This document shows positions 26,169 through 34,150 of a stretch of DNA of 64,000 bases, piece after piece. Source of the stretch: Lachnospiraceae bacterium. Lineage in GTDB: Bacteria; Bacillota; Clostridia; Oscillospirales; Ruminococcaceae. The stretch spans positions 1-64,000 of the forward strand of contig JAMPFE010000013.1 in the NCBI GenBank assembly GCA_023664705.1, written 5' to 3'. Below the pieces are notes generated by a model that searched no databases, was not told where the DNA came from, and saw nothing but the letters and a program-made list of their open reading frames with translations. Every line of letters starts with the position of its first letter. Position 1 is the stretch's first letter. Position numbers and translations under genes: made by a program.

Positions 26169-26276
26169 TCAGAACCAAAGCCCCTGCATAACGACGCCCA
26201 GCACCATAAGAACCGCCAATATTATCGCGACAACTCTGCACGCCCTCAACAATTTTGCGCGTTTTTTCTCGTCCAT
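26169..26276 (-). CDS. Small single-span membrane protein, 35 residues
   Basis: Begins at ATG 26276, seven bases after AAAGGA, and stops at TGA 26171-26169. The product starts MDEKKRAKLLRACRV and continues with a hydrophobic run VVAIILAVLMVLGVVM, giving one membrane helix with a basic cytosolic N-terminus. A second ATG six bases upstream is too close to the ribosome site. It lies 24 bases upstream of the DUF624 gene in the same direction, so the two are probably cotranscribed. I do not recognise a family. Confidence 0.65.
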   Translation of the reverse strand: MDEKKRAKLLRACRVVAIILAVLMVLGVVMQGLWF

Positions 26277-26340
26277 CGCCATTTCCTTTCACAAAACCGC
26301 TGTTTCTATTATACACCATTTCACCGTGCCGTGTCAAGAG

Positions 26341-28944
26341 TTAATTTAAAATATCAACTATACCGCCGCCGCACTTCGCGTAAATATTGCCGTTGTGCTT
26401 AAACGCAAGCGTAAAGCCCTCCCTGTCGTCAAACAGCTCCTTTTCGGGATAGGTCTTGCCGCCGTCCTCCATGACCGCGTACCCCGACATCACCGAAACG
26501 CCGTCAAAATACCGATAAGCCGCGCCGAAACGCACCCCGTCGGCTATCACGGTGTTCGCGCCGCCGAATTCCAGCGTGCCAAGCACGTCGGTCGAAAGCG
26601 CCTTTGTATAGGTGTTGACAAGGCTCGCCGCACCGTTTTCCAGCTTGTAGTGCGAAATAGTCAGCGAGTTCGCGCCCGTGCCGAATACAACGGCGTTCCC
26701 GCCTACGACCGCGCCGTTCACGGTCTTAAGCTCGGCAACCCTCGGCTTGGCAAGCTCCGTGCAGTCGATATTCGCGAACACGCCGTTCGCGCCGCACAGC
26801 CGCAGCAGCTTCCCGTCGAAATACATCGAAGATACCGTCTCCGCGGGATTTGCCGCGGCAGCCACGATATTCCCCTCCGCGTCGCGCAGATTTATATTGC
26901 CGCCCTCGTAGGTCGCGCAGCCGCCCTCGCAGAACGCCGCCAGCAGCACGCCCTCGAATTTCACGGCGGTTATCTCCTCCGCGCCGACCGTCATCAGCAT
27001 ATCGCCCTCCTCGCCGCTGAGTATGAACCTTCCGTCCGTGCTCGCGGCAACGGGGTTCCCGAGCACAGCGACCGCCGAGCGCGCCGCCCCGTCCGAAACG
27101 GAGTAAGCCGCGCTTATCCCGTAGGAATATCCCCTCGTGCCGCTCGGGATAACGCTTTGCGGCTCAAGGGCGTTCTTTTCGCCGACGCCCAGCCTCGGCA
27201 TATATATCATCGAATCCTGCACCCCGAACGTCCGCGTGAACCTCGGAGTATACACCGAACCGAAAAGTATATCGCCGTCCCTATACTCAAAATCGGTCAT
27301 AAAGCCGTCCTGCCGCACGGTAAACAGCGCCTTTCCGCCCGAAACGCGCATAAATCCGCATTCGTCCTCTCCGCCGAAAACCGTCACAAGCGCGCCGTTT
27401 TCCTCAAACGCGTCGACAATGCGCGTGCCGTCGGGCGGGAGAATATCCTCAAGCGGCATAAGAACGCCGTTTTTGAACTCGCTCGCCGAAATTGCCTCGG
27501 CAGTCACGGTATACACGTTGTCCCCCTCGGAGAACACCCCGAAACCGTCCGCCGTCACAAGCAGGTCGCCGAACACCTTATTGCAGTCAAACGCGGCAGC
27601 CCGCGCCTTTTCGCCGCCGACAACGTTGTCGTAATATGAGGAAGATATCTCGTTGAATATCTCGGCGCTGTCCTCGGCATAAGTTATGCTCCTTATAACG
27701 GGCGGCTCGGGGATAAGCGTCACGCCGAACGACGCCCCGAACACGACCGCCGCTCCCGCCGCCGCCGTGATTATAGCGCCCTTGTGGTAGGGGTGCTCGT
27801 TCGGTATCCGCACGACAAACGGCTCGGGCTTTTCAACGTCTTCAATCTCCTCAACGTCCTCGGGCTCCTCCTCCCGCTCCTCGTCGGTTTCTTCGGCAGC
27901 TTCCTCCTCGGCAGCCCTTTGAGCCTCCTCCGCCCTTGCCGCCTCATATGCCGCCCTAGCCTCCTGCTGAGCCTGCTCCGCGGCGAGCCTTGCCGCCTCC
28001 TCGCGCGCCGCCTTCTGCTCCTCCTCGGCAAGCAGCGCGAGGTTCTGTTTCAGCATCTCCGCGTCTATCTGAACTATCGCCGTCGTATCGCCGTTATAGG
28101 GCTTTACGGGCTCTATCTCCTCGGTATACACAAGCTCCGTCTCCACGGGAGCGGGATTTTCGTATTCCGCAAACTCAAGATACTCGTCGGGAGCCTCCCC
28201 GACCTCCTCTTCCTCGGGAATATCCTCAGCGCCCCCGTCCTCGTCAAGCTCCTCAACGGGAACCTCAACGGGCTCATACCCCTCCTCGGGCATTTCCTCC
28301 TCGGCAACTGCTTCCTCCTCGGCAGCCTCCTCTTCGGCAGACTCCTCCTCAAAAATCTCCCCCGTCTCCTCGGAAACGGGCTCTATCTCGCCCGTCACCT
28401 CGATAGGCGGCGCGAGCTCCTCGGTAACAAAAGCCGCCCTGAACTCCTCGTAGCCGCTTATATCGTCGCCCTCGGGCGCGTCGTCGGACATTTGCCCCAG
28501 CTCGTCCATTACCTCCTCGAATGTCGGCTCGGAATAGTCCTCGCGCGGCTCCTCTCCCCCCTGCAATACCATTTCCGACTTCTCAAGCCGCAGGGTAAGC
28601 GTGCGCTCCCATATCTGCCGCGCGGTGTACAATATCCGCTTGTAATCGTCCGCGGTCAGCTCCGAGTTCTCCAGCGTAAGTATCAGCCCCTGCAAATTCA
28701 TCGCGGGGTTGTTCTTTATTTTATCGACGACCGACTGCGGCGCGCCGCAGCCCTCCATAAGGTACATAAAATCGGCGCTGCCTATCCCCAAAGCCCTGAG
28801 CCGCGTAAGGAACGTAAACGCGTCGAGCTCGGGCGGCGCGGCGTTTTCCTCGTCGTCCATAAGCAGACCGATAACGTTCTGCGGCACCAAGTCCTCTGGC
28901 ACTACGCGGCGGCGCATTATCTCTCTCATTTCCCCAACTGTCAT
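26341..28944 (-). CDS. Membrane-anchored beta-propeller protein, probable sigma-factor partner
   Basis: The 867-residue protein starts at ATG 28944 (GGGGTGA upstream). Residues 1-130 form a helical cytosolic domain (VGEMREIMRRRVVPEDLVPQ). About 140-380 is very acidic and low-complexity (many Glu/Ala, coiled-coil-like AARLAAEQAQQEARAAYEAA). A single membrane helix lies near 390-410 (IITAAAGAAVVFGASFGVTL). The outer part (about 425-867) has repeated short beta motifs and fits the C-terminal beta-propeller of COG4880-type secreted proteins. It follows an ECF-like sigma gene by 45 bases, so an anti-sigma or signal-receptor role is likely but unproven. Confidence 0.7.
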   Translation of the reverse strand: MTVGEMREIMRRRVVPEDLVPQNVIGLLMDDEENAAPPELDAFTFLTRLRALGIGSADFMYLMEGCGAPQSVVDKIKNNPAMNLQGLILTLENSELTADDYKRILYTARQIWERTLTLRLEKSEMVLQGGEEPREDYSEPTFEEVMDELGQMSDDAPEGDDISGYEEFRAAFVTEELAPPIEVTGEIEPVSEETGEIFEEESAEEEAAEEEAVAEEEMPEEGYEPVEVPVEELDEDGGAEDIPEEEEVGEAPDEYLEFAEYENPAPVETELVYTEEIEPVKPYNGDTTAIVQIDAEMLKQNLALLAEEEQKAAREEAARLAAEQAQQEARAAYEAARAEEAQRAAEEEAAEETDEEREEEPEDVEEIEDVEKPEPFVVRIPNEHPYHKGAIITAAAGAAVVFGASFGVTLIPEPPVIRSITYAEDSAEIFNEISSSYYDNVVGGEKARAAAFDCNKVFGDLLVTADGFGVFSEGDNVYTVTAEAISASEFKNGVLMPLEDILPPDGTRIVDAFEENGALVTVFGGEDECGFMRVSGGKALFTVRQDGFMTDFEYRDGDILFGSVYTPRFTRTFGVQDSMIYMPRLGVGEKNALEPQSVIPSGTRGYSYGISAAYSVSDGAARSAVAVLGNPVAASTDGRFILSGEEGDMLMTVGAEEITAVKFEGVLLAAFCEGGCATYEGGNINLRDAEGNIVAAAANPAETVSSMYFDGKLLRLCGANGVFANIDCTELAKPRVAELKTVNGAVVGGNAVVFGTGANSLTISHYKLENGAASLVNTYTKALSTDVLGTLEFGGANTVIADGVRFGAAYRYFDGVSVMSGYAVMEDGGKTYPEKELFDDREGFTLAFKHNGNIYAKCGGGIVDILN

Positions 28945-28989
28945 TTTTTCACCCCGTCAGCATTTGTAAATTTTCGTAATATCGTGTAT

Positions 28990-29466
28990 TCAGTAAATTT
29001 GGTCAAGCTCCAGTATATCCACGGACCTGTTCAGCCGCTTCTTCACATTGCTCTTCATCAGCCCCGAAAACGCCGCTATGTCCTCTATCGTGAACTTCCC
29101 CGCGATATACATCACGGTGCATATCCTGTCCGCCCCGTCCAGCTCGAAGAGTCTGTATTTTACCGCGGGCTGCTCCTCGTCGAGCACGTCCTCGCCGCCG
29201 TATTCTCTCAGCCGCATTTTTATCCTCGCGAACAGCGTTTTCATCATAAACACGCGGAATGCCGCCTCGCTCCTCAGCCGCCCGACAGCCCGAAAGCCGT
29301 CGCGGATAGTCCCCGTTACGGCCTCGATAGCGTCCGCGTCGTCCGCGAGCGAGTAAAACGCCGTATAGTACATCTCCCGCGCCAGCGTCTCGTAAAGCCG
29401 CGAGAACGCCTTAGCGTCGCCGTTCGCCGCCATCGAGACGGTCTCCCTGTATTCTTTCTTATCCAT
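28990..29466 (-). CDS. ECF-like RNA polymerase sigma factor
   Basis: The start is ATG 29466 after GGGGTG. The 158-residue protein has a region-2-like N-terminus (AFSRLYETLAREMYYTAFYS) and a region-4-like helix-turn-helix (KFTIEDIAAFSGLMKSNVKK). Length suits the ECF group, but region 2 is divergent, so recognition of a canonical promoter is uncertain. It forms a two-gene unit with the downstream membrane-anchored propeller protein, the usual layout of a sigma/anti-sigma pair. Confidence 0.75.
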   Translation of the reverse strand: MDKKEYRETVSMAANGDAKAFSRLYETLAREMYYTAFYSLADDADAIEAVTGTIRDGFRAVGRLRSEAAFRVFMMKTLFARIKMRLREYGGEDVLDEEQPAVKYRLFELDGADRICTVMYIAGKFTIEDIAAFSGLMKSNVKKRLNRSVDILELDQIY

Positions 29467-29487
29467 AAAACACCCCAAGTTTTGCAG

Positions 29488-29603
29488 TTGACAGTGTAAA
29501 GTTGATAGTTGACAGTTTCGGTGCGCCTTCGGCGCTATTTAAATAACCGCCGCGAAGCGGCGCTCCTTAACTGTCAACTGTACACTGTCAATTGTCAATT
29601 GTC
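29488..29603. repeat. TTGACAG palindromic intergenic element overlapping the aspS stop
   Basis: The left arm (29488-29517, TTGACAGTGTAAAGTTGATA...) is an imperfect inverted copy of the right arm (29569-29603). Two tight hairpins lie between: GCGCC-TTC-GGCGC (29523-29535) and CGCCGC-GAA-GCGGCG (29548-29562). The right arm overlaps the last codons and the stop of aspS (29588). A related fragment overlaps the stop of the AraC-type gene at 20913. Confidence 0.7.
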
Positions 29604-31354
29604 CCGATGTGCAGCTCCGCAAGCTGCTCCTCCGACACAAACGACGGCGCCTCGCTCATAAGCTCGCTCGCGTTCTGCACCTTCGGAAACGCCACCACGT
29701 CCCGCAGACTGTCGCAGCCGCACATCAGCATCGCCAGTCTGTCGAGCCCTATGCCCGCCCCGCCGTGAGGAGGCGCGGCGTACTTATACGCATCCACGAG
29801 GAAACCGAACTTCGCCTTTATCTCCTCGTCCGTCATTCCCAGCATCTCAAACATCTTGTTCTGAAGCTCCGGGTCGTTGATACGTATCGACCCCGAAAGC
29901 AGCTCCACGCCGTTCAGAACCAAGTCGTAGCACTTCGCGCGAACCTTAGCCTTGTCGCTGTCAAGGTACCGTATATGCTCGTCCAGCGGCATCGTGAACG
30001 GATGGTGCATCGCGAGCCACTGCCCGCTCTCCTCGTCGTACTCAAAGAACGGAAACTCCGTTATCCACACGAAATTCCACCCCTCGGGGATAATGTCGAG
30101 CTGCTTCGCGACCTTAAGCCGCAGCGCCCCCAGCGTCGGCAGCGTCACCTTGTCCTTATCGGCAACGATAAGCGCGACGTCGCCCTTTTCGCAGCCGAGC
30201 GCCGCGAGTATCTTTTCAAGCTCGCCCTCTTTCATGAACTTCCCGAACGAGCAGGTCGGCGCGTCGTCCACCCAGCGCACGTAAGCCAAGCCCTTCGCGC
30301 CGATGCCCTTGACGTATTCGACCAGCTTGTCGATTTCCTTTCTCGTCAGCGTCCCCGCCGCGCCCTTCGCCGTAATGCCGCGAACGGAGCCATTATTTTC
30401 CAACGCCCCCTTGAACACAACGAAATCCGTGTCCTTAACGGTCTCGGAAATGTCAATGATCTCCATTCCGAAGCGCGTGTCGGGCTTGTCCGAGCCGAAG
30501 CGCCTCATCGCCTCGTCATAGGTCAGTCTCGGCAGCGGCAGAGCTATGTCCACATCCAGAATATCCCTATACAGCCGCTTCACAAAGCCCTCCAGGCACT
30601 CTATAATATCGTCCGTGTCCACAAACGACATCTCAAGGTCGATCTGCGTAAACTCGGGCTGCCTGTCCGCTCGCAAGTCCTCGTCGCGGAAGCACCTCGC
30701 CAGCTGTATATACCTGTCAAATCCCGAGATCATAAGCAGCTGCTTGTACATCTGCGGAGACTGCGGCAGCGCGTAGAACTTCCCCTTGTGTATGCGCGAC
30801 GGCACGATATAGTCCCGCGCGCCCTCGGGCGTGGATTTTATCATCATCGGCGTTTCTATCTCGATAAAGCCGTTCTCGTAAAAGTATTCCCGCGCGCATT
30901 TCGCGATATTATGCCGCATAATGAGGTTATTCTGCAGCGGCGCGCGGCGCAGGTCAAGATAGCGGTACTTCAAACGCAGCTCCTCGTTGGTCTTGGAGTT
31001 GGCAACTATCTCAAACGGCGGCGTTTCCGCCTTGGAGAGTATTCTCAGCTCGCTTACAAGAATTTCCAGCTCTCCCGTTTTTATATCGTTATTCACGCTC
31101 TCGCGCTTGCGGACGGCTCCCCGGACCATAAGCACGTCCTCGCCGCGGACGGTCTTCGCCTTCTCGAACACGGATTTTTCGGTCGTCTCGTCAAACACGA
31201 GCTGCACGATACCGCTTCTATCCCTTAAATCGATAAAGATAATGCCGCCCTTGTCGCGCACTCTCTGCGTCCAGCCCCCGACGACGGCTTCACTCATTTC
31301 AAGCGTTATCTCGCCGCAGTAACAGCTCCTTTTCATGCCCTTCATAGTGTCCAT
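29588..31354 (-). CDS. aspS: Aspartyl-tRNA synthetase
   Basis: The start is ATG 31354, eleven bases after GGAGG; the frame is open much further upstream only because it is antisense to metA. The 588-residue class II synthetase shows the OB-fold anticodon domain (GWTQRVRDKGGIIFIDLRDR), motif 2 (YIQLARCFRDEDLRADRQPE), the bacterial GAD insertion (about 285-410) and motif 3 (GGAGIGLDRLAMLM). Whether it also charges tRNA-Asn cannot be told here. Its last residues lie inside a palindromic repeat. Confidence 0.97.
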   Translation of the reverse strand: MDTMKGMKRSCYCGEITLEMSEAVVGGWTQRVRDKGGIIFIDLRDRSGIVQLVFDETTEKSVFEKAKTVRGEDVLMVRGAVRKRESVNNDIKTGELEILVSELRILSKAETPPFEIVANSKTNEELRLKYRYLDLRRAPLQNNLIMRHNIAKCAREYFYENGFIEIETPMMIKSTPEGARDYIVPSRIHKGKFYALPQSPQMYKQLLMISGFDRYIQLARCFRDEDLRADRQPEFTQIDLEMSFVDTDDIIECLEGFVKRLYRDILDVDIALPLPRLTYDEAMRRFGSDKPDTRFGMEIIDISETVKDTDFVVFKGALENNGSVRGITAKGAAGTLTRKEIDKLVEYVKGIGAKGLAYVRWVDDAPTCSFGKFMKEGELEKILAALGCEKGDVALIVADKDKVTLPTLGALRLKVAKQLDIIPEGWNFVWITEFPFFEYDEESGQWLAMHHPFTMPLDEHIRYLDSDKAKVRAKCYDLVLNGVELLSGSIRINDPELQNKMFEMLGMTDEEIKAKFGFLVDAYKYAAPPHGGAGIGLDRLAMLMCGCDSLRDVVAFPKVQNASELMSEAPSFVSEEQLAELHIGTIDN

Positions 31355-31397
31355 AGCATATGTCTCCTCCGAATTTTTTACATATATAATATAATCT

Positions 31398-31426
31398 ATT
31401 ATATCATCATTTCGTGAATTTTTCAA
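31398..31426 (-). promoter_or_regulatory. Promoter of aspS
   Basis: On the minus strand TTGAAA (31426-31421), 17-base spacer, TATAAT (31403-31398), 44 bases before ATG 31354. Confidence 0.75.
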
Positions 31427-31463
31427 GGGGATTGTGTAAATTTTCGCAGAAAAAACGCCGCAC

Positions 31464-31492
31464 TTGACAAAAGCGGAAAAATGGCTTATAAT
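31464..31492 (+). promoter_or_regulatory. Promoter of metA
   Basis: Perfect TTGACA (31464-31469), 17-base spacer, TATAAT (31487-31492), 39 bases before ATG 31532. There is no room for a SAM riboswitch between promoter and gene. Confidence 0.85.
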
Positions 31493-31531
31493 AGAGTATT
31501 GTAAATATCTCCCGAAAGGATATGATATCAA

Positions 31532-32452
31532 ATGCCGATAAAAATTCCCGACGGACTGCCCGCGCAGAGCGTCCTCGAAAACGAGCACATCTTCGTCATC
31601 ACCGAAAACCGCGCGCTTCATCAGGACATCCGTCCCCTGAAAATAGGCATACTCAACCTCATGCCGACCAAGATAGTCACCGAAACGCAGATAATGCGCA
31701 GTCTGTCCAACACGCCGCTCCAGTTCGAGGTCGAGCTTGTTCAGACCTCGACCTACCACGGCAAAAACACCCCCGAGGAGCACCTTATCACGTTCTACAA
31801 AACCTTTGACGACATCAGGGACTCCAACTTCGACGGCTTCATAATCACGGGCGCCCCCGTCGAGCATATGGAGTTCGAGGAGGTCGACTACTGGCAGGAG
31901 CTCTGCCAAATTATGGAATGGACGAAAACGCACGTCCACTCCACCCTCCACATCTGCTGGGGAGCGCAGGCGGCGCTGTATTACCATTACGGCATAAAAA
32001 AATACCCTCTGGAACGGAAGATGTTCGGCGTTTTCGCGCACAGACTCCTCACGCCGAAATCGCGGCTGTTCCACGGCTTCGACGGGGAGTTCCTCGCGCC
32101 GCACTCCCGTCACACCGAGACCCGCGCCGAGGACATACTGAACTGCCCCGAGCTGCGTCTCATGGCTGTCTCGGACGAGGCGGGCGTTTACGCTGTCGGC
32201 AGCCTCGACGGGAGCCGTTTCTTCATCACGGGGCACTCCGAATACGACGCGGATACCCTCGACAAGGAGTACCGCCGCGACCTCGAAAAGGGCTTGGACC
32301 CGCAGATACCGCAGCACTACTACCCGAACGACGACCCCTCCGAGCCGCCCGTGCTCCGCTGGCGCGCCCATTCGACGCTTCTGTACACGAACTGGCTCAA
32401 CTATTTCGTTTATCAGACTACGCCGTTTGACATTTCCAAGAAAATTAAGTAA
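31532..32452 (+). CDS. metA: Homoserine O-acetyltransferase, MetA family
   Basis: First committed step of methionine synthesis: activation of homoserine. The 306-residue protein follows CGAAAGGA. The catalytic residues fall at the canonical positions: C142 (HICWGAQA), H235 and E237 (ITGHSEYD). Residue 111 is Glu (TGAPVEHMEF), the residue linked in MetA enzymes to acetyl-CoA rather than succinyl-CoA use (Gly in E. coli), so acetyl transfer is predicted despite the traditional succinyltransferase name. Monocistronic with its own strong promoter. Confidence 0.93.
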   Translation: MPIKIPDGLPAQSVLENEHIFVITENRALHQDIRPLKIGILNLMPTKIVTETQIMRSLSNTPLQFEVELVQTSTYHGKNTPEEHLITFYKTFDDIRDSNFDGFIITGAPVEHMEFEEVDYWQELCQIMEWTKTHVHSTLHICWGAQAALYYHYGIKKYPLERKMFGVFAHRLLTPKSRLFHGFDGEFLAPHSRHTETRAEDILNCPELRLMAVSDEAGVYAVGSLDGSRFFITGHSEYDADTLDKEYRRDLEKGLDPQIPQHYYPNDDPSEPPVLRWRAHSTLLYTNWLNYFVYQTTPFDISKKIK

Positions 32453-32509
32453 TAATTGTCAAAAAATATAGTCCGTATTTGTGCAAGTTGCGAAATTTTC
32501 GCCGCCTTG

Positions 32510-32538
32510 TTGCAAAAATTTTCGTAATATGATATAAT
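32510..32538 (+). promoter_or_regulatory. Promoter of the FapA-like gene
   Basis: TTGCAA (32510-32515), 17-base spacer, TATAAT (32533-32538), then AAGGGGG before ATG 32584. Confidence 0.7.
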
Positions 32539-32583
32539 GTTACTAATGTAATACCGTAAATATTGCAAAAGGGGGCAAAAGCA

Positions 32584-33972
32584 ATGTCGGAGAATGAAAA
32601 CAAGGTCGTTATGCATTCAATGGTGGAGGTATCGGTAAACCCGAATCACACCACCGCCTTCGTGTCGTTCACAAGACCCGAAAACGGCGGCGTCGACATA
32701 ACGGTCGAAAAGATAATGGCGGCTCTCGACGAGAAAAACGTGTCCTACGGCATCCTTAAAGACGATATAGAGCTCGCCGTCGAGCAGAAGCGCTACGACG
32801 ACAATGTCTGCGTGGCAAAGTGGGACCCGCCGCAGGACGGCGTTGACGGAACGATAAAATATTTCTACAACATAGAAAGCCACCTCGCGCCCGTTGAGAA
32901 CGAGCAGGGCGTTGTGGACTACAAAAACCTCGGGCTGGTGCGGAATATAACCGCGGGCACGCCCATAGCGGCAATCACCCTCCCGACGGAGGGCGAGCCC
33001 GGCAAGGACATCATGGGCAGGACCGTCATGCAGAAAAAGGGCGTTCCCGCAAAGGTGAACGTCGGCGCGGGCACGTCGCTCATCAACGACGGCAAGGAGA
33101 TAATCGCCGCTGTCGACGGAAATCTCGTGTACAAAAACGGCGCGTTCTACGTGGACGAAACGCTGGTTGTAAACGGCGACGTCGACGTTTCCAGCGGAAA
33201 TATCGACTTCATAGGCGCGGTCACGATAAAAGGCAGCGTTTTCGAGGGCTTCCGCGTCACTTCCAAGCGCGACATCAACATCAACGGCTCGGTGAACGGC
33301 GCGGAGCTGTCCGCCGACGGCAATATCAATATCAAGATAGGCAGCATAAATTCGCAGATAGACTGCAAGGGCGACGTCAAGCTCGGCTTTTGCGAAAACA
33401 CCAAGATACGCGCGGAGGGCAACGTCGAAAGCGCGTCCTTCGTCGGCGGAGAGGTCTTCGCGGACAAGAAGATAATCGCCTCCGGCAAGGGCGTTATAAT
33501 GGGCGGCAAGTATACGGCTCTCGACGGGATAGAGGCTTCGGTCATCGGCTCGGATAAGTACGCCAAAACGCTGCTGACCCTCGGCAACAACGCCGTTCTC
33601 TCCGAGGAGCGCGACAAGCTCGAGAAGCTCAACGCGGAGCTCGAGGACAAGGCCGATCAGCTCGGGAAGATGCTCGTAACTCTCGGCGAGCTCGCGAAAA
33701 AGGCGAAGCTCTCCCCCGAGCGCGAGCAGCTCAAGACCGAGGCATTGCGCAACCGCCTTAAAATGCAGAGCGAGGTCAAGAAAAACAAGAGCCGCATAAA
33801 CGAGATTGACGAGACACTCCAGCTTACGCAGAACCTTTCGGTCGCGTGCAAGAGGATAATGTACCCCGGCGTCACGCTGAGGATAAATTCCTGCGTCCTG
33901 CAGGTAAACGCGGCAACGAACCACGCGCGCGCGACTGTCGAGGGCGGCGAGATAGTTTTCAAGCCGCTGTAA
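32584..33972 (+). CDS. FapA/DUF342-family protein
   Basis: The start is ATG 32584, eight bases after AAGGGGG. The 462-residue protein has the DUF342 N-terminal part (TAGTPIAAITLPTEGEPGKD; GRTVMQKKG), a right-handed beta-helix of repeated short strands (about 180-310; GNIDFIGAVTIKGSVFEGF, GSVNGAELSADGNINI), and a C-terminal coiled coil (about 335-420) followed by a small beta domain. Family members (FapA, formerly linked to flagellar assembly) are common in motile Firmicutes and are thought to act at the polar membrane. It is not beside flagellar genes here, so its exact role is open. Confidence 0.85.
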   Translation: MSENENKVVMHSMVEVSVNPNHTTAFVSFTRPENGGVDITVEKIMAALDEKNVSYGILKDDIELAVEQKRYDDNVCVAKWDPPQDGVDGTIKYFYNIESHLAPVENEQGVVDYKNLGLVRNITAGTPIAAITLPTEGEPGKDIMGRTVMQKKGVPAKVNVGAGTSLINDGKEIIAAVDGNLVYKNGAFYVDETLVVNGDVDVSSGNIDFIGAVTIKGSVFEGFRVTSKRDININGSVNGAELSADGNINIKIGSINSQIDCKGDVKLGFCENTKIRAEGNVESASFVGGEVFADKKIIASGKGVIMGGKYTALDGIEASVIGSDKYAKTLLTLGNNAVLSEERDKLEKLNAELEDKADQLGKMLVTLGELAKKAKLSPEREQLKTEALRNRLKMQSEVKKNKSRINEIDETLQLTQNLSVACKRIMYPGVTLRINSCVLQVNAATNHARATVEGGEIVFKPL

Positions 33973-33994
33973 GCGCCGAAATAAAAATATTTGG

Positions 33995-34024
33995 GGCTGA
34001 GAATTGCATTTCTCAGCCTTTTTT
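33995..34024 (+). terminator. Intrinsic terminator after the FapA-like gene
   Basis: Perfect 9-bp stem GGCTGAGAA / TTCTCAGCC (33995-34003 with 34010-34018), followed by six T. Confidence 0.92.
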
Positions 34025-34049
34025 CGGTCGGTTTAGTATATTTTGACGG

Positions 34050-34078
34050 TTGACTTTTGTCTCAAAATGTGCTATAAT
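34050..34078 (+). promoter_or_regulatory. Promoter of the activase operon
   Basis: TTGACT (34050-34055), 17-base spacer, TATAAT (34073-34078). TTGACG seven bases upstream is an alternative -35. Confidence 0.75.
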
Positions 34079-34150
34079 TCTTAATATTGCGGAAGATATT
34101 TTAAAGAGATAATTTGTAATTTTTTGGCAATTTCGGAAGGGATCGATAAT

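Noticed and set aside
27784..29499. Open plus-strand frame of 571 codons
   Set aside because: Antisense to the acidic propeller protein and sigma genes; Leu/Arg-rich mirror of Glu/Ala codons.
31355..32371. N-terminal extension of aspS to about 927 residues
   Set aside because: The extra part is antisense to metA, which has all catalytic residues in place; aspS has its own promoter and ribosome site at 31354.
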